Assembly (NCBI GenBank): GCA_963761325.1
Contig: CAVXGZ010000001.1
Coordinates: 1,674,001-1,738,000 of the forward strand
Origin: Streptantibioticus_C sp963761325
GTDB lineage: Bacteria; Actinomycetota; Actinomycetes; Streptomycetales; Streptomycetaceae
Direction: 5' to 3'
Length of the DNA stretch: 64,000 nt
The notes under the pieces were generated by a model. That model was not told where the DNA came from. It saw nothing but the letters and a program-made list of their open reading frames with translations, and ran no database searches. The first letter of the stretch is position 1. The number at the start of each line of letters is the position of its first letter. A program made the position numbers and the translations under genes. This document shows, piece after piece, positions 25,766 through 34,250 of the stretch.

Positions 25766-26543
25766 GGCGGCTGATCTCCCCCCGCAGTCGGTCGGTGATC
25801 TCCACGGACAGGTCGGCGACGGCCGCGTCCTCGATGCGGCGCGGCTGCGGGATGTCCACCCGCCACTCCCGGCTGATCCGGCCGGGCCGCGAGGAGAGCA
25901 GCACGACCCGCTGGGCGAGCCGCACCGCCTCGCGCACGTTGTGCGTGACGAACAGCACCGAGACGCCGGTCTGCTCCCAGATCCGGGTCAGTTCCTCGTG
26001 CAGCACGTCCCGGGTGATGGCGTCGAGCGCGGCGAACGGCTCGTCCATCAGCAGCAGTTGGCTGTCCTGGGCCAGGGCGCGCGAGAGCGCGACGCGCTGC
26101 CGCATCCCGCCGGACAGCTCGTGCACCCGCTTGCCGTACGCGCCGCCGAGCCGGACGAGGTCGAGCAACTCCTCGGTGCGCGCCCGGCGTTCGGCCCGCG
26201 GCACGCCCCGCATCCGCAGCGCGAGCTCGATGTTGCGGCCCGCGGTCAGCCAGGGGAACAGCGCGTGCTCCTGGAACATCAGGGCGGGCCGGCCGCCGGG
26301 CGTATCGATTCGCCCGGCGGTCGGGCGGTCCAGCCCGGCGACCATGTTGAGCAGCGTGGACTTCCCGCAGCCCGAGGCCCCCAGCAGGCAGACGAACTCG
26401 CCGGGACCGATGTCCAGGCTGATGTCGTCGAGCACGTCCAGAGCTGCTCCTGGGCGCCCGAACGACTTGGAGACGTGCTCGATCCGCGCGGCGTACGTGC
26501 TCTCCTCGTCGCGTACCGGGTGCTCGATGGCCGTGGTCGCCAT
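25752..26543 (-). CDS. ABC transporter ATP-binding protein, sulfonate/taurine type
   Basis: A 263-residue ABC ATPase. Walker A is GASGCGKS (55-62), the Q-loop glutamine is Q91, the signature LSGGM is at 143-147 and Walker B LLLMDEP at 163-169 with E168. The branch (SsuB/TauB/NrtD) powers uptake of sulfonates, taurine or nitrate. The start is ATG 26543 because AGGAGGTGG lies directly upstream; a longer frame to 26606 would overlap the binding-protein gene. It lies between the lipoprotein gene and the permease. Confidence 0.92.
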   Translation of the reverse strand: MATTAIEHPVRDEESTYAARIEHVSKSFGRPGAALDVLDDISLDIGPGEFVCLLGASGCGKSTLLNMVAGLDRPTAGRIDTPGGRPALMFQEHALFPWLTAGRNIELALRMRGVPRAERRARTEELLDLVRLGGAYGKRVHELSGGMRQRVALSRALAQDSQLLLMDEPFAALDAITRDVLHEELTRIWEQTGVSVLFVTHNVREAVRLAQRVVLLSSRPGRISREWRVDIPQPRRIEDAAVADLSVEITDRLRGEISRHGRH

Positions 26544-26574
26544 GGGTGCCACCTCCTGGGGGCGTTGCGGCGGA

Positions 26575-27696
26575 TTACAGGCCGGCGTCGGAGACGGCCG
26601 GTTCACCCTGGGACTTCAGTACCCCGTTGAGCGGGGTGAGGTCGTAGATGCCCTTGAGGTCCGGCTGCTGGAGCAGTCCGGCCCGCACGGCGTGCTGCGA
26701 CTCCTCCCGCAAGGTGGCGGCCAGCGGGTCGTCGCCGACCCGGATGTGGGCGAACGCGGAGTCGAGGACCGCGGCCGGCAGCGGCTTGCCGGTCACCTTC
26801 GCCAACTGGGCGTTGATCGCCTGCCTGGCCTGCGCCGGGTGGGCGTTGATCCACGCGTTGGTGCGCACCGAGCCGCGCAGCACGGCCGCCACGACGTCGG
26901 GGTGCGCCTTGAGGAAGGTCTGCGAGACGACGACGTTGGTGGTGACGAACCGGCCGCCGGGCCACAGCGAGTCCTCGTTCACCAGGGTCTTGGCGCCCTC
27001 GGCGACCAGCAGCGAGGCGGTCGGCTCCGGGACCCACGCGCCGTCCACCTGGCCCTGCCGGAAGGCGGTCAGCACGGTGGCGTTGTCCACCCGGTCGACG
27101 TTCACGTCGCCCTTGCCGGTCTGGGCGTTCTCCCGGAAGCCCTTGCCGGCCAGGTAGTTCAGCAGCGCCACGTCCTGGGTGTTGCCGAACTGCGGGCTGG
27201 CGATCGTCTTGCCCTTCAGATCGGCCGCGCTGCGTATCTTCTTGGGGTTGACCACCAGCGAGGCGCCGCCCGAGGTGGCGCCGGAGATGATCCGCAGGTC
27301 CTGGCCGTGCGACTTGGTGTACGCGTTGATCGCCGGCGACGGGCCGATCCAGCCGATGTCGATGGCGCCCGCGTTGAGCGCCTCCACCTCGGAGGGTCCG
27401 GCGTTGAAGACCTGGGTCTTGATCGCGGTGCCGCCCAACGCCTTCTGGAACAGGCCCTGTTGGAGGCCGACCAGCGCGGTGGCGTGGGTGACGTTGGCGA
27501 AGTAGCCGATCGTGACGCTGCCGGCGGACAGCTTCTTGCCGGCGGGGGCCTTTCCGCCGGCGGCGCTCCCCGAGGAGGTGGTCTGCGACCCGTAGCCGCA
27601 GGCGGTGAGGGTGGCGAGCAGCAGCAGCGGAAGGACGGCTGCGGCGGTCAGGCGGGTGCGCCGCCCGGGCGCGCGGCGGGAGGGTTCGGCTGGCAC
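26575..27696 (-). CDS. ABC transporter substrate-binding lipoprotein, sulfonate type
   Basis: A 373-residue exported lipoprotein. The signal peptide has a basic start (RRAPGRRTR), a hydrophobic core and the lipobox TLTAC with the lipidated C33. The mature part is NMT1/SsuA-like: VTIGYFANVTHATALVGLQQ, then PSEVEALNAGAIDIGWIGPSP and DLKGKTIASPQFGNTQD. It should capture an aliphatic sulfonate or similar anion for the permease downstream; the exact ligand is unknown, and no SsuD monooxygenase is present in the window. The start is GTG 27696, giving a normal signal peptide. A 220-base gap separates it from cysN. Confidence 0.88.
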   Translation of the reverse strand: MPAEPSRRAPGRRTRLTAAAVLPLLLLATLTACGYGSQTTSSGSAAGGKAPAGKKLSAGSVTIGYFANVTHATALVGLQQGLFQKALGGTAIKTQVFNAGPSEVEALNAGAIDIGWIGPSPAINAYTKSHGQDLRIISGATSGGASLVVNPKKIRSAADLKGKTIASPQFGNTQDVALLNYLAGKGFRENAQTGKGDVNVDRVDNATVLTAFRQGQVDGAWVPEPTASLLVAEGAKTLVNEDSLWPGGRFVTTNVVVSQTFLKAHPDVVAAVLRGSVRTNAWINAHPAQARQAINAQLAKVTGKPLPAAVLDSAFAHIRVGDDPLAATLREESQHAVRAGLLQQPDLKGIYDLTPLNGVLKSQGEPAVSDAGL

Positions 27697-27916
27697 GGGA
27701 GGGTGTCCTCTCGAAGGCCCGGCTCTCGGGCGCCGTGGCGCCACCGGGTCGTGGATGGTCTTCGTCTGCGGTGGCGCCGGCGGCACCACGGGATCGGGTA
27801 CGGGGTCACGCGGGCCGCCGCACACATCGTCCGACACCGCCCATGCCGCTGCCGAGACTTCCGCTGCCCACCCGGCCGCCTTCCTTGGCGAATCCGGAGA
27901 ACGATTCCGTCGTCAT

Positions 27917-29245
27917 CTACGCGTTCCGCCCCTCGACGCCGGCGGCCGCGTCGGCGAACGCCGTGCCGGCCATGCCGGCGGTGAGGGTGGAGCCGTCGGC
28001 CGGGTCGATGAGGAGGAAGGATCCGTTGAGGCGGGAGTCGGCGTAGTCGTCGAGGGGCAGTGGCTGCGCGGTGCGCAGGGTGACGCCGCCGATGTCGTTG
28101 ACGTCCAGCCGGCCCGGCTCGGGATCATGGGTGAGCCCCGCGGTCAGATCGATCCGATACGGCAACCCGGTCACGACCGCCTTGACCGTACGGGTGCCGT
28201 GTTTGAGCAGGACGCGGCTGCCGACGGTCAGGGGGTGTTCGTGCAGGTGGCAGACGGTCGCGGTGACATCCCGGGTGGGGGTGGGGGCGCCGGGGGTGGG
28301 GGCGATGAGGTCGCCGCGGGAGATGTCGAGGTCGTCGGCGAGCAGCACGGTGACCGACTGCGGCGCCCACGCCGCCTCGACCCGCCGCCCCAACAGGTCG
28401 ATCGCGGTGATCGTGCTGGTGGCACCCGACGGCAACACCGTCACCGGATCCCCGACCCGCAGCACACCCGACGCGATCCGCCCCGCGTAACCGCGATAGT
28501 CACGATGCTCCGCGGTCTGCGGACGGATCACGTACTGCACCGGGAAACGCGCCGGCTCACGCCGCGGATCGGCCACCACCGGCACCGACTCCAAGTGCTC
28601 CAGGACCGTCGGACCCCCGTACCAGTCCATCCGCCCCGACGCCGCCACCACATTGTCCCCGGCCAACGCCGAAATCGGAATCGCCGTGACCTCCGCAACC
28701 CCCAGGGAGGCGGCGTAGCGGGTGAACTCCCGGGCGATGGCGGCGAAGACCGGCTCGGCGTAGTCGACCAGGTCCATCTTGTTGACCGCCAACACCACGT
28801 GCGGGACCCGCAACAACGCGGCGACCGCCGCGTGGCGGCGGGTCTGCTCGACCACGCCGTTGCGCGCGTCGACCAGCACCACCGCCAACTCCGCCGTGGA
28901 GGCGCCGGTGACCATGTTGCGGGTGTACTGCACATGCCCCGGGGTGTCCGCCAGGATGAACCGGCGCCGCCGGGTGGCGAAGTAGCGGTAGGCCACATCG
29001 ATGGTGATGCCCTGCTCCCGCTCCGCCCGCAACCCGTCCGTCAACAACGCCAGGTCCGGGACGCTCTGCCCACGGCGCAACGACGCCGCCTCGACCGCGG
29101 CCAGCTGGTCACTGAGCACCGACTTCGAATCGTGCAGCAACCGGCCCACCAGGGTGGACTTGCCGTCGTCGACCGACCCGGCCGTGGCGAACCGCAACAA
29201 CGCCGCCGCGGGGGCCGCCTGCCTGGCAGTCGTGGTGGTGGTCAT
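27917..29245 (-). CDS. cysN: Sulfate adenylyltransferase large subunit (GTPase)
   Basis: A 442-residue elongation factor-like GTPase that couples GTP hydrolysis to formation of adenosine 5'-phosphosulfate by CysD. G1 is GSVDDGKS (23-30), G3 DTPGH (100-104) and G4 NKMD (155-158), with the family stretch EREQGITIDVAYRYF. No APS kinase domain is fused at the C-terminus, consistent with a separate cysC. The stop of cysD and the ATG of cysN share one base (TGATG), so the subunits are translated together. Confidence 0.96.
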   Translation of the reverse strand: MTTTTTARQAAPAAALLRFATAGSVDDGKSTLVGRLLHDSKSVLSDQLAAVEAASLRRGQSVPDLALLTDGLRAEREQGITIDVAYRYFATRRRRFILADTPGHVQYTRNMVTGASTAELAVVLVDARNGVVEQTRRHAAVAALLRVPHVVLAVNKMDLVDYAEPVFAAIAREFTRYAASLGVAEVTAIPISALAGDNVVAASGRMDWYGGPTVLEHLESVPVVADPRREPARFPVQYVIRPQTAEHRDYRGYAGRIASGVLRVGDPVTVLPSGATSTITAIDLLGRRVEAAWAPQSVTVLLADDLDISRGDLIAPTPGAPTPTRDVTATVCHLHEHPLTVGSRVLLKHGTRTVKAVVTGLPYRIDLTAGLTHDPEPGRLDVNDIGGVTLRTAQPLPLDDYADSRLNGSFLLIDPADGSTLTAGMAGTAFADAAAGVEGRNA

Positions 29246-30180
29246 CAGAAATACCCCTCGCGCTTGCGGTCCTCCATGGCGGCCTCCGACAACTGGTCGT
29301 CAGCCCGGGTCGCGCCCCGCTCGGTCAGCCGGGACGCCGCGATCTCCGTCACCACCTGCTCCACCGTCGCCGCGTCGGAGTCCACCGCCCCGGTGCACGA
29401 CATGTCACCCACCGTCCGGTAACGCACCCGCCGCCGCTCCACCCGCTCCCCCTCCCGCGGACCGCCCCACTCCCCGGCCGTCAACCACATCCCGCCCCGC
29501 GCGAACACCTCCCGCTCATGCGCGTAGTAGATCCCCGGCAACACGATCCCCTCACGGGCGATGTACTGCCACACGTCCAACTCGGTCCAGTTCGACAACG
29601 GGAAGACCCGCACATGCTCACCCGGCGCATGCCGCCCGTTGTACAACTGCCACAACTCCGGCCGCTGCCGGCGCGGATCCCACGCCCCGAACTCGTCCCG
29701 CAGGGAGAAGACCCGCTCCTTCGCCCGCGCCTTCTCCTCATCCCGCCGCCCGCCACCGAACACCGCGTCGTAGCGGCCCTCGCCGATCGCGTCCAGCAAC
29801 GGCACGATCTGCAACGGATTACGCGTCCCGTCCGGCCGCTCCCGCAACCGCCCGTCATCCAGATACTCCTGCACCCGCGCCACATGCAACCGCAACCCGT
29901 GCTCGGCCACCGCACGATCCCGGTACGCCAACACCTCCGGGAAGTTGTGACCGGTATCCACATGCAACAACCCGAACGGCACCCGCGCCGGCGCGAACGC
30001 CTTCAACGCCAGATACAACATCAAGATCGAGTCCTTGCCACCGGAGAACAAGATCACCGGCCGCTCGAACTCCCCCGCCACCTCCCGGAAGACATGCACC
30101 GCCTCCGACTCCAGAGCATCCAGGTGGGAGAGCTCGAACGGGTTCCCGACACCCTCCGCGGCCTCGGCGACGGTTGTCAC
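29245..30180 (-). CDS. cysD: Sulfate adenylyltransferase small subunit
   Basis: A 311-residue PP-loop enzyme of the PAPS reductase/ATP sulfurylase type that makes APS from sulfate and ATP. The PP-loop is SGGKDS (46-51); HVDTGHNFPEV and the basic GGGRRDEEKARAKER region follow, and the end is EDRKREGYF, all typical of CysD. The start is GTG 30180, overlapping the stop of cysC by four bases (GTGA). The reading frame is intact, in contrast to the three genes upstream. Confidence 0.96.
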   Translation of the reverse strand: MTTVAEAAEGVGNPFELSHLDALESEAVHVFREVAGEFERPVILFSGGKDSILMLYLALKAFAPARVPFGLLHVDTGHNFPEVLAYRDRAVAEHGLRLHVARVQEYLDDGRLRERPDGTRNPLQIVPLLDAIGEGRYDAVFGGGRRDEEKARAKERVFSLRDEFGAWDPRRQRPELWQLYNGRHAPGEHVRVFPLSNWTELDVWQYIAREGIVLPGIYYAHEREVFARGGMWLTAGEWGGPREGERVERRRVRYRTVGDMSCTGAVDSDAATVEQVVTEIAASRLTERGATRADDQLSEAAMEDRKREGYF

Positions 30181-30750
30181 GCCAGTCCCCTCTCGACGAG
30201 CAGCGCGTACAGCGCCGCCGCTGACTCGGACACGTCCTGCCGGTGCGCCTCGATCCGCAGATCCGGCGTCTCCGGCACCTCGTACGGGTCGTCCACGCCG
30301 GTCAGCCCGGAGATCTCGCCGGCCGCCTGCCGCGCGTACAGCCCCTTCACGTCCCGCACCGAGCAGACCTCGACCGGTGTCGCCACGTGCACCTCCAGGT
30401 AGTCGGTGCCGGCCGCCTGGTGGCGCTTGCGCACCGCCTCGCGGCTGTCGGCGTACGGCGCGATGACCGGCACCAGCGCCTTGACGCCGTGCGAGGCGAG
30501 GAGTTCGGCGACGAAGCCGATCCGCTGCACGTTGGTGTGCCGGTCCTCGCGGTCGAACCCGAGCCCGGCGGACAGGAAGGTCGCGGATCTCGTCGCCGTC
30601 CAGCACCTCCACCCGGTGCCCGGCGGCGCGCAGCCGCTCCTCCAGCGCGTGGGCGACGGTGGTCTTGCCCGCGCTCGGCAGCCCGGTGAGCCACACGGTG
30701 GCTCCCCGATCGGTCGCTTCCATCCCGGCCAACTCCTGATGATCCGTCAT
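30177..30750 (-). pseudogene. cysC: Adenylylsulfate kinase, frame broken by one extra base
   Basis: The N-terminal half starts at ATG 30750 (four-base overlap with cysH) and carries Walker A GLPSAGKTT (23-31) and VEVLDGDEIRD. The next expected residues, FLSAGLGFDREDRHTN, are found only in another frame, which then continues intact to the normal end at 30177. The span is 574 bases, one more than a multiple of three; removing one C at 30579-30580 restores a 190-residue enzyme. As given, the product would lose the PAPS-forming core. CysC phosphorylates APS to PAPS. It may be a real pseudogene or an assembly error. Confidence 0.88.
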
Positions 30751-31458
30751 GTGTGCAGCCCGCATTCGGTCTTGCCCCGGCCCGCCCAGCGTCCGGCGCG
30801 GGCGTCCTCGCCGCGCAGCACCCGCCGCGTGCAGGGCGCGCAGCCGACCGAGGCGTAGCCGTCGTCGAGCAGCGGATTGGTCAGCACGCCGTGCTCGGCG
30901 ACGTAGGCGTCCACGTCGTCCTGCGTCCAGCGGGCGATGGGGGAGACCTTGACCTTGCGGCGCCCGGCGTCCCAGCCGACGACCGGGGTGCCGGCCCGGC
31001 TCGGCGACTCGTCGCGCCGCAGCCCGGTCGCCCAGGCGTCGTAGCCGGCCAGCCCGGCCTCCAGCGGTGCGACCTTGCGCAGCGCGCAGCACAGGTCCGG
31101 GTCGCGGTCGTGCAGCTTCGGGCCGTGCTCGGCGTCCTGCTCGGCGACGGTGCGGCGCGGGGTCAGGGTGACGACGCGCACGTCCATCACCGCCGCCACC
31201 GCGTCCCGGGTGCCGATGGTCTCCGGGAAGTGGTAGCCGGTGTCCAGGAACACCACGTCCACGCCCGGCCTGGCCCGGGCGGCCAGGTGGGCGACGACGG
31301 CGTCCTCCATCGACGACGTCACGCAGAAGCGCGGCCCGAACGTCTCCGCCGCCCAGCGCAGCACGTCCAGCGCGGTCGGCGTCCTCCAGTTCACGCCCGG
31401 CGCGCTCCGCCAGGGCGCGCAACTCCTCGTCGGTGCGCGGTCGCTCCTGCACGGTCAC
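30747..31458 (-). pseudogene. cysH: APS/PAPS reductase, frame broken by one extra base
   Basis: Translation starts at GTG 31458 (four-base overlap with the Cys4 gene) and reads 27 normal residues to GRELEDA. It then shifts out of frame; the expected TALDVLRWAAETFG continues in another frame to 30747. The 712-base span is one base too long, with the extra base in 31374-31380. The rest is intact: FCVTSSMEDAV, the CCALRKVAPL and CAPC cysteines that hold a 4Fe-4S cluster in APS reductases, and the C-terminal ECGLHT with the catalytic cysteine. A repaired protein has 236 residues and would reduce APS to sulfite. Confidence 0.88.
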
Positions 31459-31637
31459 TCCTCCCCGTCCGCGGTGCCGGCGTCCCGCCGCAGGCCCCGG
31501 GCGAGCAGGCCGAGGAAGGACAGCCGGAACGCCCGGTTGCACGCCGCGCACTCCCACGCGCCGTGCCCCTCCGGCGACGGGCGCAGGTCCTCGTCCCCGC
31601 AGTAGGGGCAGTAGAACGGTGCCGCGCGCTCGCTCAT
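31455..31637 (-). CDS. Small Cys4 protein encoded between sir and cysH
   Basis: A 60-residue protein with two CxxC pairs (C10/C13 and C30/C33) in FYCPYCGDEDLRPS and WECAACNRAFRLSF, so a zinc ribbon or rubredoxin-like metal site is likely. The C-terminal third is helical and basic, then acidic. It overlaps sir by four bases (ATGA at 31637) and cysH by four bases (GTGA at 31458). This tight coupling suggests a helper or electron-transfer role in sulfite or APS reduction; that role is inference. A similar small gene is found at this position in other Streptomyces as far as I recall. Its frame is intact. Confidence 0.8.
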   Translation of the reverse strand: MSERAAPFYCPYCGDEDLRPSPEGHGAWECAACNRAFRLSFLGLLARGLRRDAGTADGEE

Positions 31638-33335
31638 GACAGCTCCTCCTCGTCGGCCCGGGCCGCCCAGGCGGCGAACCGCTCGCCGTCCTCGCGGCCG
31701 GCCTGGAAGCGGCTGAGCACCCGCTCGACGTAGTCCGGCAGTTCGTCGGAGGTGACCTTCAGGCCGCGCACCTTGCGGCCGAAGCCGGCCTCCAGCCCGA
31801 GCGCGCCGCCCAGGTGGACCTGGTAGCCCTCGACCTGGTTGCCGTCGGCGTCCAGCACCAACTGGCCCTTCAGGCCGATGTCGGCGACCTGGATGCGGGC
31901 GCAGGCGTTGGGGCAGCCGTTGAGGTTGATGGTGATCGGCTCGTCGAACTGCGGCAGCCTGCGCTCCAGTTCGTCGATCAGCGCCGCACCGCGCGCCTTG
32001 GTCTCGACGATGGCCAGCTTGCAGAACTCGATGCCGGTGCAGGCCATCGTGCCGCGCCGGAACGGCGACGGGGTGACCCGCAGGTCGAGCGACTCCAGCG
32101 CCGACACCAGCGAGTCGACCTGCTCGGGCTCGACGTCGAGCACGATCATCTTCTGCTCGGCGGTGGTGCGCACCCGGCCGGAGCCGTGCGCGGCGGCCGT
32201 CTCGGCGATCTTGGTGAGCGTGGTGCCGTCCACCCGGCCGACGCGCGGCGCGAAGCCGACGTAGAACCGGCCGTCCTTCTGCCGGTGCACGCCGACGTGG
32301 TCCCGCCAGCGCTCCACCGGCTGCCGCGGCGCCGGGCCGTCGAGCAGCGGCGCGTCCCAGGTACTCCTCCTCCAGCACCTGCCGGAACTTCGCCGCTCCC
32401 CAGTCGGCGACCAGGAACTTCAGCCGGGCGCGGGCGCGCAGCCGCCGGTAGCCGTAGTCGCGGAAGATCGAGATGACGCCCTCGTGGACCTCGGCGACCT
32501 CCGCCAGCGGAACCCAGGCGCCGAGCCGGACGCCGATCTTCGGGTTGGTCGACAGGCCGCCGCCCACCCACAGGTCGAAGCCCGGGCCGTGCTCGGGGTG
32601 CTCGACCCCGACGAAGGCGATGTCGTTGATCTCGTGGGCCACGTCCAGCAGCGGCGAGCCGGAGATCGCGGTCTTGAACTTGCGCGGCAGGTTGGAGAAC
32701 GCCTTGTTGCCGATGACCCGGCGCTGCAGCTCCTCGATGGCCGGGGTGCCGTCGATGATCTCGTCCTCGGCGATGCCGGCCACCGGCGAGCCGAGGATGG
32801 CGCGCGGGGTGTCGCCGCACGCCTCGGTGGTGGACAGCCCGACGCCCTCCAGCCGCCGCCAGATCTCCGGCACGTCCTCGATGCGGATCCAGTGCAGCTG
32901 GATGTTCTGCCGGTCGGTGATGTCCGCGGTGCCGCGGGCGAACTCCTGGGAGACCTCGCCGATGGTGCGCAGCTGCTCGGTCGTCAGGCGCCCGCCGTCG
33001 ATGCGGACCCGGAGCATGAAGTACTTGTCGTCCAGCTCCTCCGGCTCCAGCACCGCGGTCTTGCCGCCGTCGATCCCGGGCTTGCGCTGGGTGTACAGGC
33101 CCCACCAGCGCATCCGGCCGCGCAGGTCGGCGCCGTCGATCGAGTCGAAGCCGCGGTGGGCGTAGATCGTCTCAATGCGTGTCCGCACGTTGAGACCGTC
33201 GTCGTCCTTCTTCGTCTGCTCGTTGGCGTTGAGCGGCGTGAGGTGCCCGACGGCCCACTGTCCCTCACCGCGGTGCCGGCCGGCCCTGCGGCGGGCGGAC
33301 GCGGCTGGCTGGGGCTTTTCCGGCGTGGTGGCCAT
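31634..33335 (-). pseudogene. sir: Assimilatory sulfite reductase (ferredoxin type), frame broken by one extra base
   Basis: Starts at ATG 33335 and reads normally for about 327 residues (RMRWWGLYTQRKPGIDGGKT, then ITDRQNIQLHWIRIEDVPE). At 32351-32354 the frame shifts within YLGR; the expected PLLDGPAPRQPVERW continues in another frame to 31634. The span of 1702 bases is one base too long; repaired, it gives 566 residues. The siroheme/4Fe-4S ligands (TGIEFCK and NGCPNAC) all lie after the break, so the product as given could not reduce sulfite to sulfide. The enzyme would use ferredoxin electrons. Real decay or assembly error cannot be told apart here. Confidence 0.88.
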
Positions 33336-33470
33336 GGCGATAGGAGTCCTTCGGCGGCTCGGAGGAGCAGGAGCGTTTCCCCGACAGGCGGCGCCGGCCG
33401 GCGGGAACGACGCAGCAGTGGCCCGCGCGTCCGCGGTGACGGGGGCGTTGGAGCGGTGGGTGCTGTGCGG

Positions 33471-33554
33471 TCAGCTCGCCGGACAGATGGCGCTGGACAT
33501 GCGGCCGAGATCGACGTGACGTCGACCGACCAAGGCGATTCCAGCGCGAGACAT
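33471..33554 (-). CDS. Cysteine-containing leader peptide upstream of sir
   Basis: A 27-codon frame starting ATG at 33554 and ending TGA at 33471. Its core RRHVDLGRMSSAIC matches a leader peptide family that I recall from upstream of sulfur and cysteine genes in Streptomyces. It ends 135 bases before the sir start and follows a good promoter. A single cysteine near its end fits attenuation sensing cysteine supply, with ribosome position controlling structure in the GC-rich gap before sir, but no specific structure is proven. It is on the same strand as the sulfur genes and has no other frame overlapping that looks coding. Confidence 0.72.
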   Translation of the reverse strand: MSRAGIALVGRRHVDLGRMSSAICPAS

Positions 33555-33592
33555 GACGGAAGCGTGGCATGGCGGTCTCGCGCCAGTCCACC

Positions 33593-33621
33593 ATTATCCA
33601 GCATGCGGACGAAACTGTCTC
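33593..33621 (-). promoter_or_regulatory. Promoter for the sulfur assimilation operon
   Basis: On the minus strand a GAGACA element (33616-33621) and GATAAT (33593-33598) are separated by 17 bases, close to the vegetative -35/-10 pattern (4 and 5 matches of 6). Transcription would begin near 33586, about 30 bases before the leader peptide ATG. The stretch is AT-rich compared with its surroundings. Prediction only. Confidence 0.55.
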
Positions 33622-33633
33622 TTATCATGAGAC
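33617..33633. promoter_or_regulatory. Candidate operator, GTCTC-N7-GAGAC
   Basis: A perfect 5-base inverted repeat with a 7-base spacer, GTCTC TTATCAT GAGAC. It covers most of the predicted -35 element of the sulfur operon promoter, where a regulator could block or help RNA polymerase. No regulator gene is adjacent, and the site does not match an operator I can name. Confidence 0.4.
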
Positions 33634-33647
33634 GATTGTGGCCTGGG

Positions 33648-34211
33648 TCACCCGGCGTCCGCCGCGGCCGCGGCCCGGGTCACGTCCCGCGTCTCGGTCG
33701 CGTACAACCGGAAGCCGCGCCGCCGGTAGTTGGCCATCGCGTGCGGTCCGTCCAGCGAGCAGGTGTGCACCCACACCCGGCGGGTCGCGGCCCGCCCCGG
33801 CCAGCGCGCCGCCAGGTCCCAGGCCCGCGCGGTGCCCTCGGACAGCAGGTGGCCGCCGATGCGCCGGCCCCGGAAGTCGGGCAGCAGTCCGAAGTAGGCG
33901 ATCTCCACCTCGGTCCGCGAGCCCGGGTCCAGCTCGATGAAGCCGGCCGGCGTGCCGCGTTCGTACGCCACCCAGGTCTCCATCCCCGGCCGGTCCAGGT
34001 AGCCGCGCCACCGCTCGGCCGGCCAGCCCAGCCGGTCGGTCCACGAGACGTCGGCGCCGACCGCGGCGTACAGGAAGCGGTTGAACGCCGGGGACGGCAC
34101 CTCGGCCCGGACGATCCGCACCCCGGCGGCCGGCGCGGGCGCCGCGGCCGGCGACAGGTCGGCCGGCGCGGTCTGTTCCAGGTACCAGGTGGTCACGGTG
34201 GGGTCGCCCAT
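33648..34211 (-). CDS. GNAT-family N-acetyltransferase
   Basis: A 187-residue GNAT protein. The acetyl-CoA loop is seen in YFGLLPDFRGRRIGGHLL (R/Q-x-x-G-x-G/A form), followed by VHTCSLDGPHAMANYRRRGFRL, the standard motif B tyrosine-arginine end. The N-terminal half has TDRLGWPAERWRGYLDRPG, likely substrate side. What it acetylates cannot be read. It stands alone between the sulfur promoter and the sortase gene and is transcribed toward the sulfur operon, ending about 15 bases from its candidate operator. Confidence 0.87.
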   Translation of the reverse strand: MGDPTVTTWYLEQTAPADLSPAAAPAPAAGVRIVRAEVPSPAFNRFLYAAVGADVSWTDRLGWPAERWRGYLDRPGMETWVAYERGTPAGFIELDPGSRTEVEIAYFGLLPDFRGRRIGGHLLSEGTARAWDLAARWPGRAATRRVWVHTCSLDGPHAMANYRRRGFRLYATETRDVTRAAAAADAG

Positions 34212-34250
34212 GCGGCCCAGCCAACCACGCGCGGGCCCGTGCGGTGAAGA

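Noticed and set aside
29245..31557. A 770-codon minus-strand frame that looks like a fusion of CysH, CysC and CysD
   Set aside because: It joins pieces only because one-base breaks place the start of cysH and cysC in the same frame as cysD. Much of its middle is out-of-frame shadow, so it is not a real fusion.
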